From JBCBSP01 sp964550935 (GTDB lineage Bacteria; Pseudomonadota; Alphaproteobacteria; Caulobacterales; Maricaulaceae), in the NCBI GenBank assembly GCA_964550935.1, contig CAZKBB010000046.1:1-23184 (forward strand): a stretch of 23,184 bases of DNA. The letters are read 5' to 3'. Below are positions 6,650-13,812 of the stretch, in pieces; the stretch's first letter is position 1; every line of letters begins with the position of its first letter. A program made the translations under genes and the position numbers. The notes under the pieces were generated by a model, which saw nothing but the letters and a program-made list of their open reading frames with translations, had not been told where the DNA came from and ran no database searches.

Positions 6650-7341
6650 GCGGACGTGAGATCATCTTCGACACCGAGACGACCGGCCTGCGTCCGGAAG
6701 AGGGCGACCGGATCACCGAGATCGGCTGCGTGGAGGTGGTCGACTTCATCCCCACCGGCCGCGAGCTGCGCCGGCTGGTGAACCCCGAACGCGACATCCC
6801 CGAGGAGGTCCAGCATGTGACCGGCCATACCTGGGAGATGTTGAAGGGTGAACCGGTGTTCGCCGAGATCGCCGCGGAGTTTCTCGATTTCGTCGGCGAG
6901 TCGCCTCTGGTGGCGCATAATGCGCGCTTCGACATGGGCTTCATCAACATGGAGCTGAAGCGCTGCGGCAAACCGGCCATCGCCGAAGAGCGCTTCAAGG
7001 ACACCGCCGCCATGGCGCGCGCCCGCTTTCCCGGCGCGCCCGCGAGCCTGGATGCGCTGTGCAAGCGCTTCGACATCTCGCTTGAGAGCCGCAGCAAGCA
7101 CGGCGCGCTGATCGACGCCTATCTGCTTGCCGAAGTCTATCTCGAGCTCAATGGCGGGCGCGCCCGGGCGCTGGACTTCATGGGGTCCGGCCAGGGCGGC
7201 GATCCGGTGGTCTATCCCGCACGTCCGCCGCGCCCCACGCCTCGCCGCGCGCTCCTCACCGATGAAGAGCGCGAGGCGCACGCCGCCTTCGTGGCCACGC
7301 TGGAAGGCGGCGGGCTGTGGTCAGAGGTCGGCGGGCGTTAG
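6646..7341 (+). CDS. dnaQ: DNA polymerase III epsilon subunit (proofreading 3'-5' exonuclease)
   Basis: A DEDDh-type exonuclease that edits replication errors within the Pol III core. The 231-residue protein has all five catalytic residues: Asp9 and Glu11 in IIFDTETTGL, Asp96 in HNARFDMGF, and His152 with Asp157 in KHGALIDAYL. The C-terminal tail after about residue 185 is proline- and arginine-rich and ends in a predicted helix (LTDEEREAHAAFVATLEGG), as expected for the segment that binds the polymerase alpha subunit. Length is normal for alphaproteobacterial epsilon. It is the last gene of the ppsR-maf-aroE-coaE-dnaQ run, and its TAG stop (7339-7341) overlaps the secB stop on the other strand. 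Confidence 0.95.
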   Translation: MSGREIIFDTETTGLRPEEGDRITEIGCVEVVDFIPTGRELRRLVNPERDIPEEVQHVTGHTWEMLKGEPVFAEIAAEFLDFVGESPLVAHNARFDMGFINMELKRCGKPAIAEERFKDTAAMARARFPGAPASLDALCKRFDISLESRSKHGALIDAYLLAEVYLELNGGRARALDFMGSGQGGDPVVYPARPPRPTPRRALLTDEEREAHAAFVATLEGGGLWSEVGGR

Positions 7342-7865
7342 GACGCGCCGCCGGCGCCGCCCTGCTCGCCCGGATCGATCGGCTGGGCGCCCTGCTGGGC
7401 CTGCTCCAGACGGCGGCGATAGAGCGCGGCGAAGTCGATCGGCTCCAGCATCAGCGGCGGGAAGCCGCCGTCGCGTGTGGCGTCGGAGAGGATGCGGCGC
7501 GCATACGGGAAGATCAGGCGCGGGCCTTCGATCAGAAGGAAGGGGTTCAGCGCGTTCTCGTCCACGTTCTGGATCTGCAACAGCGCCGAATAGACCAGCT
7601 CGGCGATGAAGACCTTCGTCCCCTCGCGCTCGGCCTCGGCGTTCAGCAAGAGGTCCACCTCATAGGTGTCGCCTTCGATCTGGCGCGCGCGCACGTCCAC
7701 GCTCATGCGGATCTGCGGTTGGGTCTGGCCGCGCAGCGTGCCCGGCGCGCCCGGGTTCTCGAAGGACAGATCCTTCAGATACTGAGCGACCATGCGGATG
7801 ACGGGCTGTTGCGGAGGCTCGCCGCCGCCGGCCGGAGTTTCGGGAGTCGCGGGCGCGTCGGTCAT
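7338..7865 (-). CDS. secB: Protein-export chaperone SecB
   Basis: SecB is a tetrameric cytosolic chaperone that keeps preproteins unfolded and delivers them to SecA. The 175-residue product has the family core: VRMVAQYLKDLSFENP-like start (here IRMVAQYLKDLSFENPGAP), YEVDLLLNAEAEREGTKVFIAELVYSALLQIQNV, and the C-terminal LIFPYARRILSDATRDGGFPPLMLEPIDFAALY that forms the conserved surface. The N-terminal 20 residues and the last 20 are low-complexity and variable. The open frame continues further upstream, but the ATG at 7863-7865 fits the family. Its Shine-Dalgarno (GAGAC) is weak. It is transcribed divergently from the tim44-like gene across a 229-base gap and converges on dnaQ. Confidence 0.95.
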   Translation of the reverse strand: MTDAPATPETPAGGGEPPQQPVIRMVAQYLKDLSFENPGAPGTLRGQTQPQIRMSVDVRARQIEGDTYEVDLLLNAEAEREGTKVFIAELVYSALLQIQNVDENALNPFLLIEGPRLIFPYARRILSDATRDGGFPPLMLEPIDFAALYRRRLEQAQQGAQPIDPGEQGGAGGAS

Positions 7866-8013
7866 CGGATAGGGTCTCGTCTGGTTTGGAGGGTTTGCGA
7901 TCGCTCGGCGCGGGCGCGCCGTGGCGTCCATATCGCGGCGGCGGGTAGCATGCTCCCGCAGGCCAGACAAGCTGAGGGGGCCCGTGCGGCGCGGCCGTCG
8001 GCGCCCGACCCGG

Positions 8014-8042
8014 CTGACGCGGCGGCTTCGCGGGCCTATATA
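8014..8042 (+). promoter_or_regulatory. Candidate promoter of the tim44-like gene, -10 inside a perfect palindrome
   Basis: CTGACG (8014-8019) and TATATA (8037-8042) are separated by exactly 17 bases, each matching four of six sigma70 consensus bases. The -10 lies within the perfect 12-bp palindrome GCCTATATAGGC (8034-8045). A 5' leader of about 45 bases would precede the start at 8095. The palindrome could equally be an operator. Confidence 0.4.
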
Positions 8043-8094
8043 GGCGCAAGCGAAAGGGCGCGGCGCGCAACGACGGATAGAGGCGAGCGACGGT

Positions 8095-8745
8095 ATGGAC
8101 TTTCTGCCGATACTCTTCATCGCAGGCATCGCGGTCTTTTTCGCGGTAAAGCTCTATGACGTGCTCGGAAAGCCCACGGGACGCTCTCCGGAGGAGCATG
8201 CCGCGAGCAAGCCGCAAGGCGCGCGCCGGGAGTCCGGAGAAGCGCCCCTGGAGCCGTCCCGCCCGGCCGCGTCACCGGCCTATTCCGGTCCCGCCGGCGC
8301 GGGCTTGGCCGAAATCGCCGAAGCCGATCAGAGCTTTGATCCGGACGAGTTTCTCAAGGGCGCGCGTCAGGCCTATGAGATGGTGCTGACCGCCTTCGCG
8401 AAGGGTGATCGCCAAACGTTGGAGAGCTTGCTCGCACCGCGCGTCTACAAGCGCTACGCCGGGGCGATCGACCAGCGCGAAAGTCGCGGCGAGACCCAGG
8501 TCACCGAGCTTGAGCGCATCCGGGACGCGGGGCTCTATGAAGCTTCTCTTAATGGTGACAAGGCCAAGGTGAAGGTGCGCTTCGTCGCCGAGCTGGCCAA
8601 TGAGACGCGCGACGCCGACGGGGGCGTGATCGCGGGCGATCTCTCCAAGCTCGACACGATGAGCGAGATCTGGAGCTTCGAGCGCGATGTCACCGATCCC
8701 GATCCGAACTGGAAGCTCACCGGCGTCAAACCGGCCGAGGATTAA
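8095..8745 (+). CDS. Tim44/TimA-like inner-membrane protein
   Basis: Bacterial Tim44-domain proteins (TimA in Caulobacter) share the C-terminal domain of the mitochondrial import-motor subunit Tim44; their bacterial role is poorly defined. The 216-residue product has one N-terminal membrane segment (about residues 3-22, FLPILFIAGIAVFFAVKLYDVLG). A charged, proline-rich, disordered linker (about 25-75) follows, then the Tim44-like domain (about 78-216). That domain includes FDPDEFLKGARQAYEMVLTAF, the LLAPRVYKRYAGAI segment and the closing WSFERDVTDPDPNWKLTGV. The start has GAGG about 12 bases upstream. mltA overlaps its 3' end. In many alphaproteobacteria a tim44-like gene lies between secB and mltA, as here. 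Confidence 0.9.
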   Translation: MDFLPILFIAGIAVFFAVKLYDVLGKPTGRSPEEHAASKPQGARRESGEAPLEPSRPAASPAYSGPAGAGLAEIAEADQSFDPDEFLKGARQAYEMVLTAFAKGDRQTLESLLAPRVYKRYAGAIDQRESRGETQVTELERIRDAGLYEASLNGDKAKVKVRFVAELANETRDADGGVIAGDLSKLDTMSEIWSFERDVTDPDPNWKLTGVKPAED

Positions 8746-9904
8746 GCGCGCCCTCGCCGCGTTCGGGGCGCTCACGCTGGCCGCCTGCGCCGGCGGACCG
8801 GAGCGTGCGCCCTCGCGACCCGGCGCAGCGGGGCTCGCACCCACAAGCTTTTCGCACACGCCCGGCTGGGAGCGGATCGACCCCCGGCCCGCCCTGTCGG
8901 CCTTTCAGCGCTCCTGCGAGCGCCTGGCGCCGCGTCCCGACGCCGCGCCTATGGCCGAGGGTCTCCGCTACGCCGGGCGCATGGCGGACTGGCGCGCGCC
9001 GTGCCGAGCGGCGATTGAGGCCCGCCCCGAGACTCCAAGCCAGGCGCGCGCCTTCTTCGAGCGCTGGTTCGCGCCGGTGCGCGTATCTGCGACGGGGCGT
9101 CTAACGGGCTACTACGAACCCTTCGTGCAGGTTCGGCGCAGTCCAGATCAAGAATTTTCCATGGCGATCCGAGCCCTTCCAGGGGCCGCGCCGGCGCATC
9201 AAGCCTCCGATCTCGGCGGCTTGATCGCCCGGTTGGACCCCGGCGCGGCGGCTCAGGCCGGGCCCTTGCCGGCGCGCGCTGAGATCGAGGCGCGGAACCT
9301 GGGCGCCCCGCTCGCCTGGGGCCGGCCGGTGGATGTCTTCTTCCTTCAGATCCAGGGCTCCGGCCGGCTCGTCTATGCGGACGGGGCGCAGGCGCGCGCC
9401 GCCTTCGCCGGCCATAACGACCAGCCCTATGTCTCGATCGGCAAGCTCTTGGTGGAGCGCGGCGAGTTGAGCCCCAACGACGCGTCGAAACAGGACATCG
9501 AAGCCTGGCTGTTCGCGGCGGGGCCGAGCGCGTGGCGGCCTCTGTTCGACGCCAACCCGCGCTATGTCTTCTTTCAGATGGAGCCGATCGCCGATCCCCA
9601 GACCGGTCCGCGCGGCGCCCAGGGCGCGCCGCTGACCCCGATGGCCTCTTTGGCGGTCGACCCGGCCCATCACCCGTGGGGCGCGCCGGTCCTGATCGAG
9701 GCCGATCTGCCGGGCGCGCCGGGCTGGCGCGGCCTCGTGGTGGCGCAGGACGCCGGCGGCGCCATCAAGGGCCGCGCACGGGGGGATCTCTTCTTCGGCT
9801 GGGGGCCTGAGGCCGGCGCGGCGGCCGGGCGTCAGAACGACCCGGACGCGCGCTGGACGGTGCTGCTGCCGAGGCCCGTCGCCGCCCGCCTCGCCGCGTC
9901 ATGA
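8687..9904 (+). CDS. mltA: Membrane-bound lytic murein transglycosylase A (lipoprotein)
   Basis: MltA cleaves the glycan strand of peptidoglycan to form 1,6-anhydromuramoyl products, acting from the periplasmic face. The 405-residue frame has a lipoprotein signal with basic RIKR, hydrophobic ALAAFGALTLAA and the lipobox cysteine at 34. The MltA domain contains GRLTGYYEPF, VDVFFLQIQGSGRL and GHNDQPYVSIGKLL. The C-terminal 3D domain contains SLAVDPAHHPWGAPV and QDAGGAIKG...RGDLFFGWG with the conserved aspartates 355 and 367. The only ordinary start before the signal peptide is the ATG at 8687, which lies 59 bases inside the tim44-like gene. An ATT at 8741 would give a shorter, more usual signal peptide. 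The stop overlaps the smr-domain start as ATGA. Confidence 0.94.
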   Translation: MSPIPIRTGSSPASNRPRIKRALAAFGALTLAACAGGPERAPSRPGAAGLAPTSFSHTPGWERIDPRPALSAFQRSCERLAPRPDAAPMAEGLRYAGRMADWRAPCRAAIEARPETPSQARAFFERWFAPVRVSATGRLTGYYEPFVQVRRSPDQEFSMAIRALPGAAPAHQASDLGGLIARLDPGAAAQAGPLPARAEIEARNLGAPLAWGRPVDVFFLQIQGSGRLVYADGAQARAAFAGHNDQPYVSIGKLLVERGELSPNDASKQDIEAWLFAAGPSAWRPLFDANPRYVFFQMEPIADPQTGPRGAQGAPLTPMASLAVDPAHHPWGAPVLIEADLPGAPGWRGLVVAQDAGGAIKGRARGDLFFGWGPEAGAAAGRQNDPDARWTVLLPRPVAARLAAS

Positions 9905-10479
9905 GCCGGCGCGGCAGGCCCTTGCGCCCGGATGAGCGCGCGGTCTGGACCCAGGTGGCGCGCACGGTGAAGCCCCTGCCCGGCAAACGCCCCGACCCCG
10001 CGCCGGAGCCCAACCCCGGCGCCCGAGGCGATGCGCCCTCACCGTCCTCAGGACCTGTGAAGGCGGGCGCGGCGTTTCGTTCCGCACCCCCGGCGCCCAA
10101 GCGCGAGGCGGCGGATCGTTCGAAGGAAAAGAAGGTGCGGCGCGGCCGGGTGGAGGTGGAAGCGCGCCTTGATCTGCACGGCATGACCGAGGCCAAGGCC
10201 CGCCGGGCGCTGTTGCGCTTTCTCGAGCGGGCCCAGGATGAGGAGATGCGGGCGGTTCTGGTGATCACCGGCAAGGGTGCGGCCCCGCGCGCGGTGGACC
10301 AGCGCCGCTTCGAGCCCTGGGACCCGGAGGCGCGCGGCCTGCCGGGCGTGCTCCGGCGAAATTTCGCGCGCTGGATGGCCGAGCCGGACTTCGCCGAGCT
10401 GGCCTCAGGCTATGCGCCCGCCCATCGCCGCCATGGCGGGGCGGGCGCGTTCTACGTCATGATCCGACGGATCGCCTGA
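9901..10479 (+). CDS. Smr-domain (DUF/YdaL-type) putative endonuclease
   Basis: The 192-residue protein has a disordered, proline- and arginine-rich N-terminal half (1-80) and a C-terminal Smr (small MutS-related) domain. The domain shows ARLDLHGMTEAKARRALLRFL, with the DLHGM motif at 91-95, then VLVITGKG at 119-126 and a final segment ending in FYVMIRRIA. Stand-alone Smr proteins are thought to nick nucleic acid structures; E. coli members (YdaL, SmrB) act on DNA or on mRNA at collided ribosomes. Which applies here cannot be told. The gene overlaps mltA by four bases. It is unrelated in position to the full-length mutS at 18506-21196. Confidence 0.9.
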   Translation: MSRRGRPLRPDERAVWTQVARTVKPLPGKRPDPAPEPNPGARGDAPSPSSGPVKAGAAFRSAPPAPKREAADRSKEKKVRRGRVEVEARLDLHGMTEAKARRALLRFLERAQDEEMRAVLVITGKGAAPRAVDQRRFEPWDPEARGLPGVLRRNFARWMAEPDFAELASGYAPAHRRHGGAGAFYVMIRRIA

Positions 10480-10491
10480 GCGAGCGATCGC

Positions 10492-11163
10492 TTACTGCGG
10501 ATCGCCGTCGGAGCCTGACTCGGCGTCCTCGGGCAGCTCGTCCTCGCGGCCGGCGGTCTCCATCGCCGCGGCGACATCCTCGGCGACGTCCATCTCCGGC
10601 GCGCTCGCCAGGACGGGGAAGGCGTGACGGACCACGCCGCCGCCCTCGATCAGGAACTCGATCTCGACCACGTCGCCCTCGGAAAGGTCGCCGGCGCCGA
10701 ACAGCATCAGATGATCCCCGCCCGGCTGCAGCGACAGCGGATCCGCACCAAGCTCATAGGACGTGACCTGACGCATGCGCATGACCTCGCCGTCGTCCTG
10801 CATGGTGTGAAACTCGATGGTCTCGACGCGTTCGCTGGTCGCGGCGCTGATCACGTCGCCCTGCGGACCGGCCAGGGTGAAGTAGCCCGCGGTCACGTCG
10901 CGCCCGCCTGGCGGCGTGCGGATCCAGGCCTGCGCGAATTCGTAGGGGCCGTCATCGCCGGAAGTCTCGCTCTCGCCTTCGTCCGACGCGCCGGTCTCGG
11001 GCGCGGCCGCGTCCCCGCCCCCGGTCACGCCTTCGTCTTCGGCGGCGCCCGTCTCGGCGGCCGACTCGCCGGCGTTAGACGCGTCAGAGGCCTCGTCCGC
11101 GACCGGTTCGGCGCAGGCGGCGATGAGGAGCGCGGCGGCGGCGAAAAGGGGCGGCGGCTTCAT
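10492..11163 (-). CDS. PCu(A)C-type periplasmic copper chaperone, lipoprotein with long acidic linker
   Basis: PCuAC proteins carry Cu(I) in the periplasm and help build the CuA site of cytochrome c oxidase. The 223-residue product starts with a lipoprotein signal (lipobox LIAAC, Cys17). About 55 residues (18-72) of glutamate, aspartate, alanine, serine and glycine follow; this linker is unusually long. The PCuAC fold is at about 75-187 and has all four ligands: His119-x10-Met130-x20-His151-x-Met153, in TIEFHTM, VMRMRQV and GGDHLML. The usual motif has 21 residues in the second gap; here it is 20. A further acidic tail of about 35 residues closes the protein. The ATG at 11161-11163 was chosen because AGGAG lies 7-8 bases upstream and the signal peptide begins there. 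It is 12 bases from the convergent smr gene. Confidence 0.9.
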   Translation of the reverse strand: MKPPPLFAAAALLIAACAEPVADEASDASNAGESAAETGAAEDEGVTGGGDAAAPETGASDEGESETSGDDGPYEFAQAWIRTPPGGRDVTAGYFTLAGPQGDVISAATSERVETIEFHTMQDDGEVMRMRQVTSYELGADPLSLQPGGDHLMLFGAGDLSEGDVVEIEFLIEGGGVVRHAFPVLASAPEMDVAEDVAAAMETAGREDELPEDAESGSDGDPQ

Positions 11164-11293
11164 GGTCGATCTCCTGAATGTGGCGGTCGCGCCGGCTCGG
11201 CGCACGCAGCTGAGCGGATACACGCTGCCCGTCGAACTCTCAACGAAAAGCGCAGTTCCGCACGCGCGCCTTCAAGACACCCAACAGCGCACG

Positions 11294-11311
11294 CGCCGAG
11301 GGGCTTCGGCG
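11294..11311 (-). terminator. Small GC hairpin downstream of the membrane-protein gene
   Basis: CGCCGA (11294-11299) and TCGGCG (11306-11311) form a 6-bp stem with a 6-base loop, 12 bases past the stop of the upstream gene in the direction of transcription. There is no U-run after it, so it is at most a weak or Rho-assisted terminator, or a 3'-end-stabilising hairpin. Confidence 0.25.
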
Positions 11312-11323
11312 ACCGCGCGGGCG

Positions 11324-12511
11324 CTATCCACGCGCTTGCACGTCGATAATGTTCTTGACCGCGGTTTCCACGGCCTCGGCGAGCCGCTCCCACTCGTGGA
11401 CCCGGCCGCGCTCGCTCGCCTGAACGTTCGCGGCCGCGACGTCGCCCCACGTGGTGTTGGCCTTGCGGTCGAGGAAGAACCAGAAAAACGCCGCGTAGGC
11501 CGCAAAGCCGACCCCGGCCGCGAGGACGATGAGGTACAGCGTCGATTGCGGCTCGCTCGGAAACCGGTCGCTCAGCACGGCGAACAGCCAGATATGGGCG
11601 GCTATGATCAGCCCGAGGCGGACGCCCGCATAGACGAGCTCCCAGACCGCGTTGAACAGCCAGATTTTCCAACCGATCGTGGAGAAGTAGCGATCGATAT
11701 ACTCGGCGCGCTTCGCGTTCCACTGGGTGATGATCGTCCAGTGGTGGGCGCGCCGGTGCCACTTCGGCTTGGACCGGGCCGAACTGATCTTGCCGCTGGT
11801 ATCTATAACCCGGGCGAGGATCAGCTCGTAACGCTGCGTGATCATGCTATCGAGATCGCGTGCATTGTTTCGGATCTCGCGCAGCAGCAAAAAACGTATC
11901 ACCCGGCGGGCGGCGACGCCCGCGCCGATAATCGCCACGGCGTACACGAGCGCGTACAGCCATAGCGGCGCGTCGAACGTCTGGCCGAACAGCCCGGGGG
12001 CGCCCTCGGCGGTGAAGAACCACGACGTCCGACTGGTCGCCTCGAAAGCGAAGCCGTTCAGGGCGAGCGTCACGTACTCGGCGAAGAACACGACCCACAG
12101 GGCCAGCAGCACGGCGAAGAATCCCGTCCCCACCGTGAAGGCGACGTGGAAGCCGCGCTGGTATTCGCGATGGGACTTCGCCACCGCCTTGAACATGTCA
12201 GCGTCGACCGGGAACGCCTCCTCGATCTCAGTGAGCAGCTGGCGGGAGAACGGCAAGCGCTTCATGGCGACATTGCCGAACAGGTTCCTGTTCATCAACC
12301 GGGAGGCCGCGGCGAGTTCGCCTGGAGCTTCGAAATCCGGGATCTCCCTGACCCAGGCATGTTCGCCGTTCGCCGCGCCGTCGGTCGGTTCGCGTGCGGC
12401 CTCCAAGGCCGCAGGCGCCTCCGGCTCGGGCAGGTCGTCGGTCTGCGGGCGATCGCCGACCGGCTCGCCCGATCCGCGGCTTACGTCAGTTTCATCACGA
12501 TCGTCGGTCAT
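11324..12511 (-). CDS. Uncharacterised four-helix membrane protein
   Basis: I do not recognise this 395-residue protein. Residues 1-60 are acidic, proline-rich and probably disordered. Residues 61-120 look helical and soluble. Four hydrophobic segments follow at about 122-150, 182-210, 284-313 and 324-347. The loop between the second and third (about 211-280) is large, strongly basic and aromatic (WHRRAHHWTIITQW, then KRAEYIDRYFSTIGWKIW). With both termini inside, this loop would be cytoplasmic. The C-terminal 45 residues form a probable amphipathic helix ending in VKNIIDVQ. There is no signal peptide or catalytic motif I can name. The gene has its own leader with a hairpin at 12512-12532 and a TTAACCAT at 12541-12548. 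It is followed on the same strand by the PCuAC gene, 160 bases on. Confidence 0.85.
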   Translation of the reverse strand: MTDDRDETDVSRGSGEPVGDRPQTDDLPEPEAPAALEAAREPTDGAANGEHAWVREIPDFEAPGELAAASRLMNRNLFGNVAMKRLPFSRQLLTEIEEAFPVDADMFKAVAKSHREYQRGFHVAFTVGTGFFAVLLALWVVFFAEYVTLALNGFAFEATSRTSWFFTAEGAPGLFGQTFDAPLWLYALVYAVAIIGAGVAARRVIRFLLLREIRNNARDLDSMITQRYELILARVIDTSGKISSARSKPKWHRRAHHWTIITQWNAKRAEYIDRYFSTIGWKIWLFNAVWELVYAGVRLGLIIAAHIWLFAVLSDRFPSEPQSTLYLIVLAAGVGFAAYAAFFWFFLDRKANTTWGDVAAANVQASERGRVHEWERLAEAVETAVKNIIDVQARG

Positions 12512-12532
12512 GCTGTCCCCCTCACGGACAGC
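12512..12532 (-). promoter_or_regulatory. Hairpin presenting the Shine-Dalgarno in its loop, abutting the start codon
   Basis: In the mRNA, GCUGUCC pairs perfectly over 7 bp with GGACAGC, enclosing the 7-base loop GUGAGGG. The 3' arm touches the AUG of the membrane-protein gene at 12511. The loop contains the only Shine-Dalgarno-like sequence (GAGGG), correctly spaced at 7 bases. The stem may set accessibility of the start site; as DNA it could also be a dimer-binding operator. Confidence 0.45.
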
Positions 12533-12540
12533 GATACATC

Positions 12541-12548
12541 ATGGTTAA
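12541..12548 (-). promoter_or_regulatory. CtrA-type half-site TTAACCAT upstream of the membrane-protein gene
   Basis: On the minus strand the sequence reads TTAACCAT, the half-site form described for CtrA in alphaproteobacteria, extended 5' to GTTAACCAT. It lies 30 bases upstream of the ATG at 12511. It would fall within the spacer of a weak promoter candidate, TCGTCA-17-TATCGC. Single half-sites occur by chance, so binding is uncertain. Confidence 0.35.
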
Positions 12549-12679
12549 CGCCCTGACGATTGCACCCTCGGGTCGCAAGGTGATTTCTCATGCGTGTGTT
12601 GCATGCCCGGCACGACGCTCATGGCGAGGATGGCGCGCGGCGGTGCAAGTCCGTTGGAGCCAGGGGCGCGGACGTTCCC

Positions 12680-13720
12680 TCAGGACCCCCAATAGCCCAC
12701 GCGCCGGCGGGCTTCGGCGACGACCGGTTCGGCGACCGTGCGGGCGCGCTCGGCGCCGTCTTGAAGGATTCGGTCGATCTCGGCCTTGTCGGCGATCAGG
12801 CGGGCGTATTCCTCTGAGATCGGGGCGATGAACTCGACCGCGGCCTCGGCGAGTTTCGGCTTGAAGGCGCCGAAGCCCTGACCGGCGAACGCGTCGAGGA
12901 CGGCTTGGGCGCTCTGGCCGGTGAGGGCGGCGTAGATGCCCACCAGGTTGCGCGCCTCGGGCCGGGCCTCCAGCGCGGCGATGGTGTCGGGCAGCGGTTC
13001 GGGATCGGTCTTCGCCTTCTTGATCTTGCGCGCGATCGTGTCGGCGTCGTCGTCCAGATTGATCCGCGCGTTGTCGCTCGGGTCGGACTTGGACATCTTC
13101 GCGGCGCCGTCCTTCAGCGACATGATACGCGCGCCCGCCTCCGGAACGGCGGTCTCGGGCAGGGGGAACACCGCCTCGCCGGCGCCGAAATCGCGGTTGA
13201 AGCGCGCGGCGATGTCGCGCGACAGCTCCAGATGCTGCTTCTGATCCTCGCCTACGGGCACGTGGGTCGCCTTGTAAACGAGGATGTCGGCGGCCTGCAG
13301 GACGGGATAGGTGAACAGGCCGACGCTGGCCCGCTCGGCGTCCTTGCCGGCCTTGTCCTTGAACTGGGTCATGCGCTCCAGCCAGCCGAGCCGGGCCACG
13401 CATTGGAAGATCCAGGCGAGCTCGGCGTGCTCGCGCACGGCGGATTGGGCGAAGACGGCCGAGCGCTTGGGGTCGACGCCGGCGGCGATATAGGCGGCCG
13501 CCGCCGCGCGCACGCGGTCCGGCAGGACGGCCGGGTCGTGGGCGACCGTGATCGCGTGCATGTCCACGACGCAGTAGAAGCAGTCCGCGTTCCCGTTCTG
13601 CAGTTTCACCCAGTTCTTCAGGGCGCCCAGATAGTTGCCGAGATGGAGCCCGCCGGTGGGCTGCATGCCGGACAGGATGCGCATGGGGCCGGCGTAGTCG
13701 GGCGTGGCGGCGTCGGTCAT
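12680..13720 (-). CDS. trpS: Tryptophanyl-tRNA synthetase
   Basis: Charges tRNA-Trp; class I, TrpRS/TyrRS subclass. The 346-residue product has the HIGH-equivalent GGLHLGN at 23-29, the dimer-interface and tryptophan-binding blocks FYCVVDMHAIT, QAADILVYKATHVPVGEDQKQHLEL, and KMSKS at 208-212. The open frame extends 25 codons upstream, but I chose the ATG at 13718-13720, which gives a typical length; Met13 (13682-13684), next to RILSGMQPTG, is possible. The Shine-Dalgarno is weak at either. It is last in the mutS-glnD-murJ-trpS series and is separated from murJ by a strong hairpin. Confidence 0.95.
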   Translation of the reverse strand: MTDAATPDYAGPMRILSGMQPTGGLHLGNYLGALKNWVKLQNGNADCFYCVVDMHAITVAHDPAVLPDRVRAAAAAYIAAGVDPKRSAVFAQSAVREHAELAWIFQCVARLGWLERMTQFKDKAGKDAERASVGLFTYPVLQAADILVYKATHVPVGEDQKQHLELSRDIAARFNRDFGAGEAVFPLPETAVPEAGARIMSLKDGAAKMSKSDPSDNARINLDDDADTIARKIKKAKTDPEPLPDTIAALEARPEARNLVGIYAALTGQSAQAVLDAFAGQGFGAFKPKLAEAAVEFIAPISEEYARLIADKAEIDRILQDGAERARTVAEPVVAEARRRVGYWGS

Positions 13721-13772
13721 GGGCGTGAAGATCCGTGCAGAGAAGGGAAAGCCGTGGCGCGCGATGCTCTTA

Positions 13773-13812
13773 GCCCCGGCGCGCGCGGGCCTCAAGGCGC
13801 GATCGCCGGGGC
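13773..13812 (-). terminator. Strong GC hairpin between murJ and trpS
   Basis: Outer arms GCCCCGGCG (13773-13781) and CGCCGGGGC (13804-13812) pair over 9 bp. Inner arms CGCGC (13782-13786) and GCGCG (13797-13801) add 5 bp after a 2-base bulge; the loop is 10 bases. It begins 3 bases past the murJ stop in the direction of transcription. No U-run follows, so it may be a partial terminator, a processing site or an mRNA-stabilising structure. Confidence 0.45.

Noticed and set aside
10483..10492. Palindrome AGCGATCGCT between the smr and PCuAC genes
   Set aside because: Ten bases are too short for a useful terminator, and GCGATCGC recurs by chance in this GC-rich DNA; no function is supported.
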